A DNA stretch of 64,000 bases from positions 356,747-420,746 of the forward strand of contig JANQAI010000013.1 in assembly GCA_024707145.1 (NCBI GenBank), in the 5' to 3' direction. The translations under genes were made by a program, and so were the position numbers. Under the pieces are notes generated by a model. It had not been told where the DNA came from. It did no database searches and saw only the letters and a list, made by a program, of their open reading frames with translations. Within the stretch, counting starts at the first letter, position 1, and each line of letters starts with the position of its first letter. This DNA is from Magnetospirillum sp. GTDB lineage: Bacteria; Pseudomonadota; Alphaproteobacteria; Rhodospirillales; Magnetospirillaceae. Shown in pieces: positions 9,076 to 16,346 of the stretch.

Positions 9076-9166
9076 TGCAAGCATCCTTTTCGACCTATCA
9101 TGCTTGCAATATTAGACTGCCCACGACTCAACATGCAAGCATGTTGCCGCACATGCTTGCAAATGT
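9076..9166. promoter_or_regulatory. Four TGCAAGCA/TGCTTGCA sites upstream of the P63C gene
   Basis: Related sites occur at 9076-9084 (tgcaagcat), 9100-9108 (atgcttgca), 9131-9144 (acatgcaagcatgt) and 9151-9166 (acatgcttgcaaatgt). Each is an ATGC-NN-GCAT inverted repeat or close variant, and the strand orientation of the central dinucleotide alternates. Centre spacings are about 25, 33 and 20 bp. The first site overlaps the P63C start codon. The arrangement fits an operator cluster for a dimeric regulator, or small iterons. Confidence 0.55.
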
Positions 9167-9294
9167 CTGTTTGTGTGATGCGGTTTGAGCCGGCTCAAAT
9201 TTGTGAGATTTTGAAGCTGCTTTTCTACTCAAACTGAGGGCGTGTCGGCGAGTGTGGTGGCGGTGGGGGCAATGCAGCAGCGGGATGGTGACGT

Positions 9295-9549
9295 CTAAGT
9301 GATCTTCGATCGCTTGCGGCTAGCGGGGGCACCCTCCAGGCTCAAGCCTTTGAGCAGGTCGGAGGGATGCGTTTCCAGCGCCAGCGCGAGGTCCGCAAGC
9401 ATCGACAGCGAGGGCGCTGATTTCCCCCGCTCGATGTCGCTTAGATAAGGCACACTCATCCCCGCGCGAAAAGCCAGTTCCTCCTGAGTGAGGCCTTTGG
9501 CTGTGCGCGTTTCCCGGAGGATGCGACCGAACTGCTCGCGGATGTCCAT
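9295..9549 (-). CDS. Small XRE-family regulator
   Basis: A protein of 84 residues that is almost entirely one XRE/Cro helix-turn-helix (MDIREQFGRILRETRTAKGL, TQEELAFRAGMSVPYLSDIE, RGKSAPSLSMLADLALAL) with a short basic tail (RKRSKIT). It resembles controller proteins of restriction-modification and phage systems. The start is ATG 9549; an upstream TTG at 9579 is less likely. The gene is divergent from the E1-like/JAB pair, and the shared intergenic region carries a perfect 14-bp palindrome. It is therefore probably the autoregulator of that module. Confidence 0.85.
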   Translation of the reverse strand: MDIREQFGRILRETRTAKGLTQEELAFRAGMSVPYLSDIERGKSAPSLSMLADLALALETHPSDLLKGLSLEGAPASRKRSKIT

Positions 9550-9585
9550 GTGGGCATGACGCGGGCGTTGCTGTCGCAAACACCA

Positions 9586-9599
9586 TAAGATATATCTTA
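9586..9599. promoter_or_regulatory. Perfect 14-bp palindromic operator candidate
   Basis: taagatatatctta reads identically on both strands. It lies 36 bp upstream of the XRE gene start and 44 bp upstream of the E1-like gene start, in an AT-rich divergent promoter region. This size and placement are typical of XRE controller-protein sites. Confidence 0.6.
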
Positions 9600-9642
9600 A
9601 GTTGTCCGGTTGGCCGCGTGCCTGGGCCGTTGACGAGGAAAT

Positions 9643-10167
9643 ATGCGCAGGAGCTCATCCATTGTCGAAGACATCAAAGCGATCCAGCCGAGAGGCGAAC
9701 CTGTCGCAATGAATGTTGCGTTCCCTCCGGCGAAAAACGAGTGGCGAGCTTTGATTGACGACGCAGACATGGTCATCGAGTGCACAGGAGACGATGAGGC
9801 TCTGTTAGAACTACAGGAATATCCATGGCCAAATTCGAGGCAATTTGTATCGTTCTCGCTCGGTTGGAAGGCGGCGCGGCTTTATTACTTTTCCTGCCTC
9901 GCCCCTTATTTTTCTGTACAGATATTCCGCGAACACTATGCGCCGTGGAAAGCGCTTGAATTGGCTGACGCCTCGCACGAGGAAATCCCCTGGGAAGGGA
10001 TTGGTTGCTGGCATCCTGTATTTCCCGCGCGAGCAGAGGATGTAATGCTTGGAGCGGCATTGGCTGTGAAATTCGTCGAAGCCGCAGTCCTTGGCGACAA
10101 AGGGGACCACTTCCAGGTCTACAGCCTGGAGCCATCCACGTTAAAACTCGCTAGACCTTTTCAATGA
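9643..10167 (+). CDS. E1-like (ThiF/Cap2-type) C-terminal fragment
   Basis: A protein of 174 residues matching the C-terminal half of bacterial E1-like ThiF-fold enzymes that accompany JAB peptidases. Segments seen are ALIDDADMVIECTGDDEALL (end of the Rossmann-like domain), SRQFVSFSLGWKAARLYYFS, and GIGCWHPVFPARAEDVMLGA followed by a helix (ALAVKFVEAAVL). The family's N-terminal nucleotide loop (GxGxxG) and adenylation arginine are missing, and an in-frame stop lies just before the ATG. The fragment nevertheless has a decent ribosome-binding site (GAGGAAAT). Its TGA overlaps the JAB start (ATGA), implying coupled translation. It is probably a truncated remnant of a ubiquitin-like conjugation operon related to type II CBASS Cap2-Cap3; activity is doubtful. 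Confidence 0.65.
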   Translation: MRRSSSIVEDIKAIQPRGEPVAMNVAFPPAKNEWRALIDDADMVIECTGDDEALLELQEYPWPNSRQFVSFSLGWKAARLYYFSCLAPYFSVQIFREHYAPWKALELADASHEEIPWEGIGCWHPVFPARAEDVMLGAALAVKFVEAAVLGDKGDHFQVYSLEPSTLKLARPFQ

Positions 10168-10694
10168 TGGCCTGCCATCGCTCTTTGGACGGACGTTTCG
10201 GGATAAATATCCCCTGGCGCGTACTCTCCGCAATGTTGGCCGAGTGTCAAAGACGAGAGAAGACCGAGACTGGAGGCATCCTGGTCGGCCGCTACGACCT
10301 CGAACTTCGAACAGCCAATGTGTCACTTGCAACCGCTCCGCCACCAGATTCCAGAAGCGGCCATGCTTGGTTCCGTAGAGGTACCGCTGGCCTTCATAAC
10401 TTGCTGGCCAAACTCTGGAAAGCTGGTGACCACTATCTCGGGGAATGGCACTTCCATCCAGGCGGAATGCCCACTCCCAGCCGACAGGATGTCGAGCAGA
10501 TGCGGGCGATTGCACGAGATCCGCAGTACGCCTGCCCTGAACCCGTGCTTGTAATTGTGGATGGAACGCCAACGGCATTTACCCATGCCGCATACGTCCT
10601 GGAACGCGGCAATCTCATCTCCCTTCTGACGGTTAGCTCAACCACGGAAGCGGAGGGCGTGGCAAAGAAGGTACAGTTCCGAACACCGCGCTAA
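10164..10694 (+). CDS. JAMM/JAB-type metallo-isopeptidase (Cap3-like)
   Basis: A protein of 176 residues with a complete JAMM motif. The glutamate lies in KTETGGILVGRY, and the zinc ligands are in HFHPGGMPTPSRQD, which fits HxHx7Sx2D. These enzymes are deubiquitinase-like zinc proteases. In bacteria the free-standing ones, such as Cap3 in CBASS, remove proteins conjugated by an adjacent E1/E2-like enzyme. The gene overlaps the E1-like fragment by 4 bp and appears intact, unlike its partner. No E2, nucleotidyltransferase or effector gene is recognisable beside it, so the original system cannot be named. Confidence 0.82.
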   Translation: MMACHRSLDGRFGINIPWRVLSAMLAECQRREKTETGGILVGRYDLELRTANVSLATAPPPDSRSGHAWFRRGTAGLHNLLAKLWKAGDHYLGEWHFHPGGMPTPSRQDVEQMRAIARDPQYACPEPVLVIVDGTPTAFTHAAYVLERGNLISLLTVSSTTEAEGVAKKVQFRTPR

Positions 10695-10762
10695 TGAGGT
10701 AAGTGCGCCAAGACCGCACAAAAGAGCTTTAGGTACCGTTGGTGCGCGTGAAGGAGGGGGCA

Positions 10763-11104
10763 TTGTCTTTTTCTTACCAGACTGTACTCGCCATTGGGTT
10801 GGCTGTCGGAATCCCCACGCTTTCCTTCGGAGCCGCCCTCTACATAGCTTGGCGCATAAACAGCGGACGGCCGGGGCGCTCAACGCTCATATGGCGTACC
10901 CTCTGGAACTTGCCCGCTGGAATTGGTGCCGTAGTGGGGACGCTTGCTGCCGCAGGGGTCGCTATCCGACGGAGGAAACTCCGGTCTCAGATCATCCTGC
11001 CGCCCCCCGCCGCCTCATTTGACCGGCGGCCAAGTGGCCGACTGCATCGCTGCCGACACCTTGGCGAAGGCCAGCATCCTGAATGGCGACAAGGGCTACG
11101 GTAG
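10763..11104 (+). pseudogene. Small membrane protein truncated by IS remnant
   Basis: The TTG at 10763 is preceded by a strong AAGGAGG. The product starts MSFSYQTVLAIGLAVGIPTL and has one hydrophobic segment there and a second in WNLPAGIGAVVGTLAAAGVA, followed by a basic stretch (IRRRKLRSQ). From about residue 80 the frame enters IS5-type sequence in the wrong frame (DRRPSGRLHRCRHLGEG), so the native C-terminus is lost. The gene sits 68 bp after the JAB gene on the same strand and may have been the effector or an accessory member of that operon. No family was recognised. Confidence 0.5.
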
Positions 11105-11180
11105 CAATGCTGCGCGAGCCAAGATCGAGAGCTGGGGCACCGCGCCGAATATTCCGCCCAAGGCCAACCGGCGCTGGAAG
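11011..11180 (+). mobile_element. IS5-family transposase fragment
   Basis: In one frame the translation reads HLTGGQVADCIAADTLAKAS, then ILNGDKGYGSNAARAKIESW and APNIPPKANRRWK. This is the central DDE-domain region of IS5-type transposases, with DKGYGSNA containing the conserved aspartate. Both ends of the element are missing and no terminal repeats are visible, so it is an inert scar. It truncates the upstream membrane ORF and marks rearrangement of the island. Confidence 0.82.
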
Positions 11181-11399
11181 AGCTGCTTTCCGTCAGCTCC
11201 AAGCTTTTGCGCTCATTGAGAGAATTTTGTGGAGAAGGCTGTAGCGGCTAGGCACATGCCACGTATAGATACAGCGAAAAATATATGCTTCGCCGGTGGT
11301 CATCTGGACGAACAGGATGGTCATGCCGCACAATATACCGAAAGGATGATATTAGCGAGTTTAACTAAATTTTTAAGGGTGGCGCGCAAGCTCTTGAGT

Positions 11400-11545
11400 A
11401 TGAATGATACTCTGCCATCCCCTGTTGACGCGTTCATACAGCGCTGGGCGAACCGCGAAGGTGGCCAGGAGAGGGCAAACTATTCCCTGTTTCTGACGGA
11501 ACTTTGTGATGTGCTCGGCGTGGCCCATCCCGATTCCCCCGTCTT
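11400..11545 (+). pseudogene. N-terminal stub of a DNA methyltransferase
   Basis: ATG 11400 begins MNDTLPSPVDAFIQRWANRE, then GGQERANYSLFLTELCDVLG and VAHPDSP. This is the typical N-terminus of large class I SAM-dependent DNA methyltransferases of the type IIG / BREX-like group. After about 48 codons homology stops abruptly and the DNA continues as proline-rich sequence of the M23 gene in another frame. The rest of the methyltransferase is absent from the window. It is best read as a deletion scar from a lost defence locus. Confidence 0.65.
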
Positions 11546-12219
11546 CACAGCCGCCCCGGCAAACTCAATCCGGCGACCAGCCGCAACCGCCCAGTACCTT
11601 CCCCGTGCCGGTTCCGCCGGCCCCCACGCCAGCGCCGGCGAACCCTGGCGGAAATGCCCAAGTTCCTGCTGGCCAGGATGCAGCCCCTAATCCTGCTCAA
11701 GCGCCACAGCCTGCCCAGAATGCGCCGCCACCAGGCGGTGGCCAGGCTGCGCCAGCAGTACGGTCACCGGTCGCCAACCCAGTGCTCCGTAACGACGGCG
11801 CTGGTGGCGGCGAATTCGGCGCCAGACGAGATGGCGGCCGCCGCCAGCATCAGGGCGTTGATATTCAGGCCGCCCCCGGCATGGAGGTTGTCAGTCCGGT
11901 GAATGGCAGGGTCGAGCGCATTGGCCCGGCATACCGAGACCCCAATGCCTATGGCGGCGAGTACCGGGCTGTGCATATCCGCGGTGATGACGGGCGCCTT
12001 TACACCATGCGCTACGTGGAACCGCAAGGCCAGAACGGCCAGGCGATCCAGGCCGGTCAACGGATCAATGAGGGAGCCCGCGTCGGAACGGTCCAGGATC
12101 GTGCCCGGCAGGACCGAAGCGGGCGCATGCAAAACCACGTCCACGTGGAAATTCGCGATCGGCAAGGTCGCACGATCGACCCCGAACCGGAGATCCGGCC
12201 TCAGCGGCGTGGCCGTTAA
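11506..12219 (+). CDS. M23 (LytM-type) peptidase domain protein, N-terminally truncated
   Basis: From about 11545 the frame encodes a long proline/alanine/glutamine-rich linker (PPSTFPVPVPPAPTPAPANP), then a LytM-type metallopeptidase domain. HQGVDIQAAPG supplies HxxxD, and NHVHVEIRDRQG supplies the HxH motif. These are zinc endopeptidases that cut peptidoglycan cross-bridges or act as activators. The first in-frame ATG (11506) lies inside the methyltransferase stub, so the native N-terminus (signal peptide or other domains) was lost at the junction. Export, and therefore function, is doubtful. A convergent gene follows. Confidence 0.7.
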   Translation: MMCSAWPIPIPPSSQPPRQTQSGDQPQPPSTFPVPVPPAPTPAPANPGGNAQVPAGQDAAPNPAQAPQPAQNAPPPGGGQAAPAVRSPVANPVLRNDGAGGGEFGARRDGGRRQHQGVDIQAAPGMEVVSPVNGRVERIGPAYRDPNAYGGEYRAVHIRGDDGRLYTMRYVEPQGQNGQAIQAGQRINEGARVGTVQDRARQDRSGRMQNHVHVEIRDRQGRTIDPEPEIRPQRRGR

Positions 12220-12248
12220 AGCAAATTGGGAGGGGCTTGGCCCCTCCC

Positions 12249-12761
12249 TCAGTCAGCGAAATCCTCACCGTCCGCCTCGGAACTCCACGACACGGCGCTC
12301 CACGTGCCGTCTGGTCTTGGGGCCAACACCACGGCATAGCGCTGGTACGTAGTGCAGGTGTTGTCGGCGAAGCACGAGCGGGTCAGGAAATGCATGTCCA
12401 CATTGCCGGGGCGAGCCCAACCCGCACCTTTCGCAGCCTCAACGTTCTTGGCGGTTAGGACACGAGCGGATTTGAATTTATAGCGTTCCTTGACGGCCTT
12501 ATCCGGGCCAAATGGCGACACGCCCACGGCCTGGCACAAGGATGGGGCGTTTCGAAGCATGCAGGCGAAAAAGGTCTCGGCCGCGCAAAGCGGTGTTTGC
12601 GGTTTGCCGATGCAGGTGCTGGTCGCGGTCTCGGCCGATATGCTCCTGGTGCCTTTGAACCCTGTGAGGAGGTCGGTCGCTTTCTGCTCGGCGGCGGATG
12701 CCGGCGAGATGGCCAGGGCGACGAATATGAGGGTCAGGGACGCGCAGACGCCGGGGATCAT
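12249..12761 (-). CDS. Secreted hypothetical protein
   Basis: A protein of 170 residues with a classic signal peptide (MIPGVCASLTLIFVALAISP, cleavage after ASA). The mature part is hydrophilic and contains six cysteines in pairs around TSTCIGKPQTPLCAAETFFA, CMLRNAPSLC and SCFADNTC, suggesting periplasmic disulfides. It ends in a region reading AVVLAPRPDGTWSAVSW and an acidic tail. No family was recognised. It converges with the M23 gene. Confidence 0.68.
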   Translation of the reverse strand: MIPGVCASLTLIFVALAISPASAAEQKATDLLTGFKGTRSISAETATSTCIGKPQTPLCAAETFFACMLRNAPSLCQAVGVSPFGPDKAVKERYKFKSARVLTAKNVEAAKGAGWARPGNVDMHFLTRSCFADNTCTTYQRYAVVLAPRPDGTWSAVSWSSEADGEDFAD

Positions 12762-13347
12762 GAGAGTGCCCGTGCTAGTAAGGGGACGCCCCTCATTCTC
12801 TTAAACGGCGAGGGCGAAAGCAACGTCGGTGGTGGTGTGGTTTCTGCGTCGCCCTGCTTGTGCCCCTCGATTATCTAAGCGCCTGTGCTCCTGAGTCTTT
12901 TCGAGAAGGTGTGCTCACGAACACGCCGTCTCTCGCGTGGCCTGCTCATCAACGGTGCGCAGGCTTGCTCACCAAAGATGCGTTGCCAGCGCTTGATGCC
13001 GGCAATCCTGCTCATTTACCCTGCGGTCCGACACCGGCCGTTCCGCGGGGATTCTCGGGCGATGCCGGCGCGCGGACGCCGCCTTTCCTCCGCTCAGGCC
13101 CTCTGAAAGTCCATCATTGGTGGTTGTTGATAATCTTTATCGCAAGATCGTGTGTTTTCTCGTTGCGTGTCGTGCAAAAATACCATGCAAAAATAAGGAG
13201 GGCCCGCAACCTGGGGGATGAGAGCTGGCGTGCTTTCCAGGGGAGGAGGGCTCCAGCTCGTGCAAAATATTCATGCAAAATATGTGGACAAGCCGTGGAA
13301 AGTTGCCCAGCGTGGCCGCGCGTGAAGGCCGGGACACAAGACAGAGC
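12762..13347. other. Long non-coding stretch before the resolvase homologue
   Basis: Frames are open here but encode no recognisable protein, and their codon usage lacks the third-position GC bias of the real genes. The right half is AT-richer and contains paired TGCAAAA repeats. No RNA gene or integration site was identified. Confidence 0.5.
13171..13283 (+). repeat. Two 25-bp direct repeats built of paired TGCAAAA units
   Basis: cgtgcaaaaataccatgcaa (13171 onward, to 13195) and cgtgcaaaatattcatgcaa (13259 onward, to 13283) share the same plan: two TGCAAAA units 13-14 bp apart. They lie 88 bp apart, upstream of the resolvase homologue. They could be binding sites for it or for another helix-turn-helix protein. 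Confidence 0.5.
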
Positions 13348-13890
13348 ATGATCGTAGGGTATTTCCGTCGCATCGACAGCAGCGAGACCATGGCGCCGGC
13401 AGCCTTGTTACGGGCGGAGCGGTGCCTGCGCATCGAAACCGACGCGCCGGGCCGGCGCGAGGCCCGTTCCGCCCTCCTGGCCGACCTTGGTAGCGGCGAT
13501 GTGCTGGTATCCCCTTCCATCGCCCATCTGGCGGAATCGGCGACGGATCTGCTGGGGGTGGTGTCGCGGGTGCACCGGGCGGGGGCGACCTTGCGGCTGG
13601 CAGCCGAGCGCATCGACACCTCCATCGCCGCCGCCCGCAACGCCTTGGTGGCGGTGGCCGAGTACGACCGCCGCCAGCAGGACGAGCGCCGCCGCAAGGG
13701 CCGCACCGAGGCGGAACTGCGGGGCGCTCCGCTCGGGCGGCCGCGCAAGCTGGACGACGTCCTGCTCCGCACCATCCGCGAGGATCTGGCCCAGGGCCAC
13801 ACCTATGCTTCGGTGGCGCGCTCGGTGGGTGTCCACCCCACCACCATCATGCGCATGGTGCGGCGGGCGGATGGCCAGACGGAAGGGTGA
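13348..13890 (+). CDS. Resolvase-like protein with degenerate catalytic site
   Basis: A protein of 180 residues with the serine-recombinase architecture: N-terminal resolvase fold (MIVGYFRRIDSSE, then LLADLGSGDVLVSPSIAHLA), a long E-helix (NALVAVAEYDRRQQDERRRK) and a Hin-type helix-turn-helix (TYASVARSVGVHPTTIMRMV). The catalytic residues are not conserved. The position of Ser10 in GYxRxS is isoleucine, and the usual LDRLGR motif reads IAHLAE, losing the Asp and both Arg. It is probably a DNA-binding protein derived from a recombinase rather than an active one. ATG 13348 is the chosen start; homology does not extend upstream. Confidence 0.72.
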   Translation: MIVGYFRRIDSSETMAPAALLRAERCLRIETDAPGRREARSALLADLGSGDVLVSPSIAHLAESATDLLGVVSRVHRAGATLRLAAERIDTSIAAARNALVAVAEYDRRQQDERRRKGRTEAELRGAPLGRPRKLDDVLLRTIREDLAQGHTYASVARSVGVHPTTIMRMVRRADGQTEG

Positions 13891-13896
13891 GCGCGC

Positions 13897-14811
13897 TCAG
13901 GCCGGCACCAGCCAGCCGTTCTCCCGCCGGGCGGCGCCGGCCTTTTCCAGGTCGCCCACCAGCATCTCGGCATAGCGTTCCGGCGGCAGGCGGAAATGGG
14001 CCTCGTTGTACTCCCGGTGCACGTCGATGCGCTGCACATAGGCGGGCAGGTCGGCCAGCTTCAGGCGGCGGCGGTGCATCAGGGCGTACATCAGCATGAC
14101 GCGCACGCAGTTCCTGGCCATGCGGCCGGGATCGGCCTCGAACGCCTCGACGCGGGCGAAGGCGCGCTCCAGGGCACCGCCGGTATCGGCCATGGGAGCG
14201 CCGTGGCCGGGAATGGTGGCGCGCACGTCCAGGCGGGCGATCATCTCCAGGGTGGCGCGGGTGGCGGCCAGGCGCTGCTGCCCCTCGGACGGCAGGACCA
14301 CGCCGAAGCCGTTGGCCCACAGGGCGTCGCCCGAAATCAGCAGGCGCTCCTCGGGGCAATAGAACACCAGCGCGTCCATGTCGTGGCCCGGCGCGGCCAG
14401 GGCCTGCCAATCCATGCCGCCCATCTCCACCACCTCGCCGGGGCGGAGGACGTCGTCGTGGACGAACCGCTCGGCCTTCTGGTCGGCATAATCCAGCCAC
14501 AGGGCGCGGGTGTCCCAGGCGGCGAAATGGGCCGCCTCGCCCTCGGGCACGCTGATGCGGCTGCCGTACAGGCGTTTCAGCGCGGCGTTGCCGCCGATAT
14601 GGTCGGAATGGCCGTGGGTGTTGACGATGCGGTCCAGCCGCCGTTCGCCCAGCACCTCGGGATCGTGCAGCCGCGCCAGGGTGTCGGCGAAGCAATCGCC
14701 ATAGCCGGTGTCGACCAGGGTGGTTTCGCGGCCGAGGAACAGCACGTGGTTGGCGTTGGACCAGTCACGCACGACGACCCGCATGGGGGAGGGGAAGCGA
14801 ATGGACGTCAT
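13897..14811 (-). CDS. Metallo-beta-lactamase-fold hydrolase
   Basis: A protein of 304 residues, cytoplasmic, with the full MBL metal-binding set: HxHxDH in NTHGHSDHIGGN, the downstream histidine in APGHDMDALVF, the bridging aspartate in LLISGDALWANGFG and the final histidine in TIPGHGAPM. A helical C-terminal domain (RLKLADLPAYVQRIDVHREY) resembles the LACTB2/glyoxalase II-like group, including the BLACT winged helix. The substrate is unknown; thioester or nucleic-acid hydrolysis are both possible. The gene ends 7 bp from the end of the resolvase homologue (convergent) and is followed upstream by yihY on the same strand. Confidence 0.85.
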   Translation of the reverse strand: MTSIRFPSPMRVVVRDWSNANHVLFLGRETTLVDTGYGDCFADTLARLHDPEVLGERRLDRIVNTHGHSDHIGGNAALKRLYGSRISVPEGEAAHFAAWDTRALWLDYADQKAERFVHDDVLRPGEVVEMGGMDWQALAAPGHDMDALVFYCPEERLLISGDALWANGFGVVLPSEGQQRLAATRATLEMIARLDVRATIPGHGAPMADTGGALERAFARVEAFEADPGRMARNCVRVMLMYALMHRRRLKLADLPAYVQRIDVHREYNEAHFRLPPERYAEMLVGDLEKAGAARRENGWLVPA

Positions 14812-14862
14812 CGCTCCCCAATATGGACATCTGCCCGGCCGGATGCCAGCGCGCTCGGCGTC

Positions 14863-16146
14863 TCAGGGCGCGGGCGCCGACAGCAGCGCCTTCAGCGGCA
14901 CCGCCAGGGTGGCCCGGTGGGCGTCGCGGGCGGCCTGGACCAACGGCTCGATGCGGGCGCGCCAGGGCGATCCGGCGGCGATGGCGTCGTCCAGGGCGAG
15001 TTCCAGTTCCAGCGCCACCGTCAGATCGTCCAGGGTGGCGATGTCCAGGTCGCGGGCCAGCAGGAATCGCCCCCCGGGCAGGGGTGCGGCGAAGCCGGCG
15101 GCGCACAGCTTGCGCAGCACGGGCAAGAGATCGCGCTCGGACACGACGGTGGCGTTCAGCAATTCGCGGCGGCTGACCCCTCTGCTGTTGGTCTGCAGGC
15201 CTTTCAGCAGCAGGGCCAGCACGTCCAGCGCCAGCGTCAGGCGGCGGGCTCCGCGCGCGCGCAGCTCGGATTTGTGGTAGCCGGCCCGCCATTCCGGCAG
15301 GGCGGCGGTGACCTCGGCCCCCACCAGCACCACCGCCCAGCACAGGAACATCCAGAACAGGAAGATGGGCACCGCCGCCACCGCGCCGTAGATGCTGGTA
15401 TAGGCCTTGGACGAGATGATGTAGATGCCGAAACCCCAGCGCAGCACCGAGAACAGCACCGCCGCCACCGCCGCGCCCACCAGGGCGTCCCGCAGCCGCA
15501 CCCGGCGGTTGGGAATGGCGGCGAACAGGCCGGTGAAGGCCAGCACGGTCAGCAGGAACGGCACTGGCAGCGCCAGCACCGGGCTGACCGCCTGGGTGTA
15601 TTCCCACCTGCTGACCGCGGTCATGTAGCCCTGCAGCGACAGGGCGGAGCCGATCAGGAGCGGGCCCAGGGTGACGCCGGTCCAGTAGACCAGCACCTTG
15701 GACAGCACCGAGCGTTCCCGCGCCACCCGGAAGATCATGTTGAACGAACCTTCGATGGTGACCAGCAGCATCACCGCGGTGAAGCCCAGGCCGACCACGC
15801 CGGCGGCGGTCAGGCGGCCGGCGTTGGCGATGAAGCGGTTGACCTGGTCCTGCACCACCGAACCGATGGCCGGCACCAGGTTCTGGAACGCCATGCTCAT
15901 CAGTTCCCGGCGGATGGGGTCGAAAGCCGGGAATGCCGCCAGCATGGCCAGAGCGATGGCCAGCAGCGGCACCAGCGACAACAGCGAGGTATAGGACAGC
16001 GCAGCCGCCATGCGGGACGCATTGTCCCGGCGATAGCGGTCGAAGGCGTAGCGGGCGAATTCGCCCAAGTGGCGGGCGCGCGCTTGGGCAGCCAGGGCGG
16101 CGGCGTGGCGACGCCCATTGCGGCGGTCTGCTGCGTTTGTCTCCAC
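14863..16146 (-). CDS. YihY/BrkB family inner-membrane protein
   Basis: Polytopic membrane protein of about 427 residues, family UPF0761/BrkB, once mislabelled RNase BN; its function is poorly defined. The hallmark N-terminal region is present (ASRMAAALSYTSLLSLVPLL) with five or six further hydrophobic segments (VVGLGFTAVMLLVTIEGSFN, PIFLFWMFLCWAVVLVGAEV). A C-terminal cytoplasmic extension of about 130 residues contains a winged-helix-like stretch (GVSRRELLNATVVSERDLLP). The start is taken as the GTG at 16146 behind GGGGGGCAAAG; longer in-frame extensions are not conserved. It is divergent from fabI. Confidence 0.86.
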   Translation of the reverse strand: METNAADRRNGRRHAAALAAQARARHLGEFARYAFDRYRRDNASRMAAALSYTSLLSLVPLLAIALAMLAAFPAFDPIRRELMSMAFQNLVPAIGSVVQDQVNRFIANAGRLTAAGVVGLGFTAVMLLVTIEGSFNMIFRVARERSVLSKVLVYWTGVTLGPLLIGSALSLQGYMTAVSRWEYTQAVSPVLALPVPFLLTVLAFTGLFAAIPNRRVRLRDALVGAAVAAVLFSVLRWGFGIYIISSKAYTSIYGAVAAVPIFLFWMFLCWAVVLVGAEVTAALPEWRAGYHKSELRARGARRLTLALDVLALLLKGLQTNSRGVSRRELLNATVVSERDLLPVLRKLCAAGFAAPLPGGRFLLARDLDIATLDDLTVALELELALDDAIAAGSPWRARIEPLVQAARDAHRATLAVPLKALLSAPAP

Positions 16147-16346
16147 CTTTGCCCCCCGTTCTCTTTCGTGTAGGATGCCCGCCGCCTTACCGGCGTCCTG
16201 CCCTCCGATATCCGCCCCGCGGACCCATGGGACAGGCAGGGCGCTCCGCAATCTGCAGGGTATGGCGACCCGTGAATCCATCTCGAAAGGTGGATTTGCG
16301 GATCGCTATACTGGGCCCCACCATAGCATTACGCAAAGAGGATCGC

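Noticed and set aside
9076..9166. Plasmid-type iterons or replication origin
   Set aside because: Four related sites exist, but their spacing is uneven and there is no Rep protein or DnaA-box cluster. An operator array fits better.
12860..13351. Possible 163-codon gene before the resolvase homologue
   Set aside because: It lacks third-position GC bias and similarity, and runs into the repeats and the real gene's upstream region.
13996..16173. 725-codon open frame opposite the MBL and YihY genes
   Set aside because: It is the mirror of two real genes, with low-complexity His/Gln/Gly-rich translation and no start signal.
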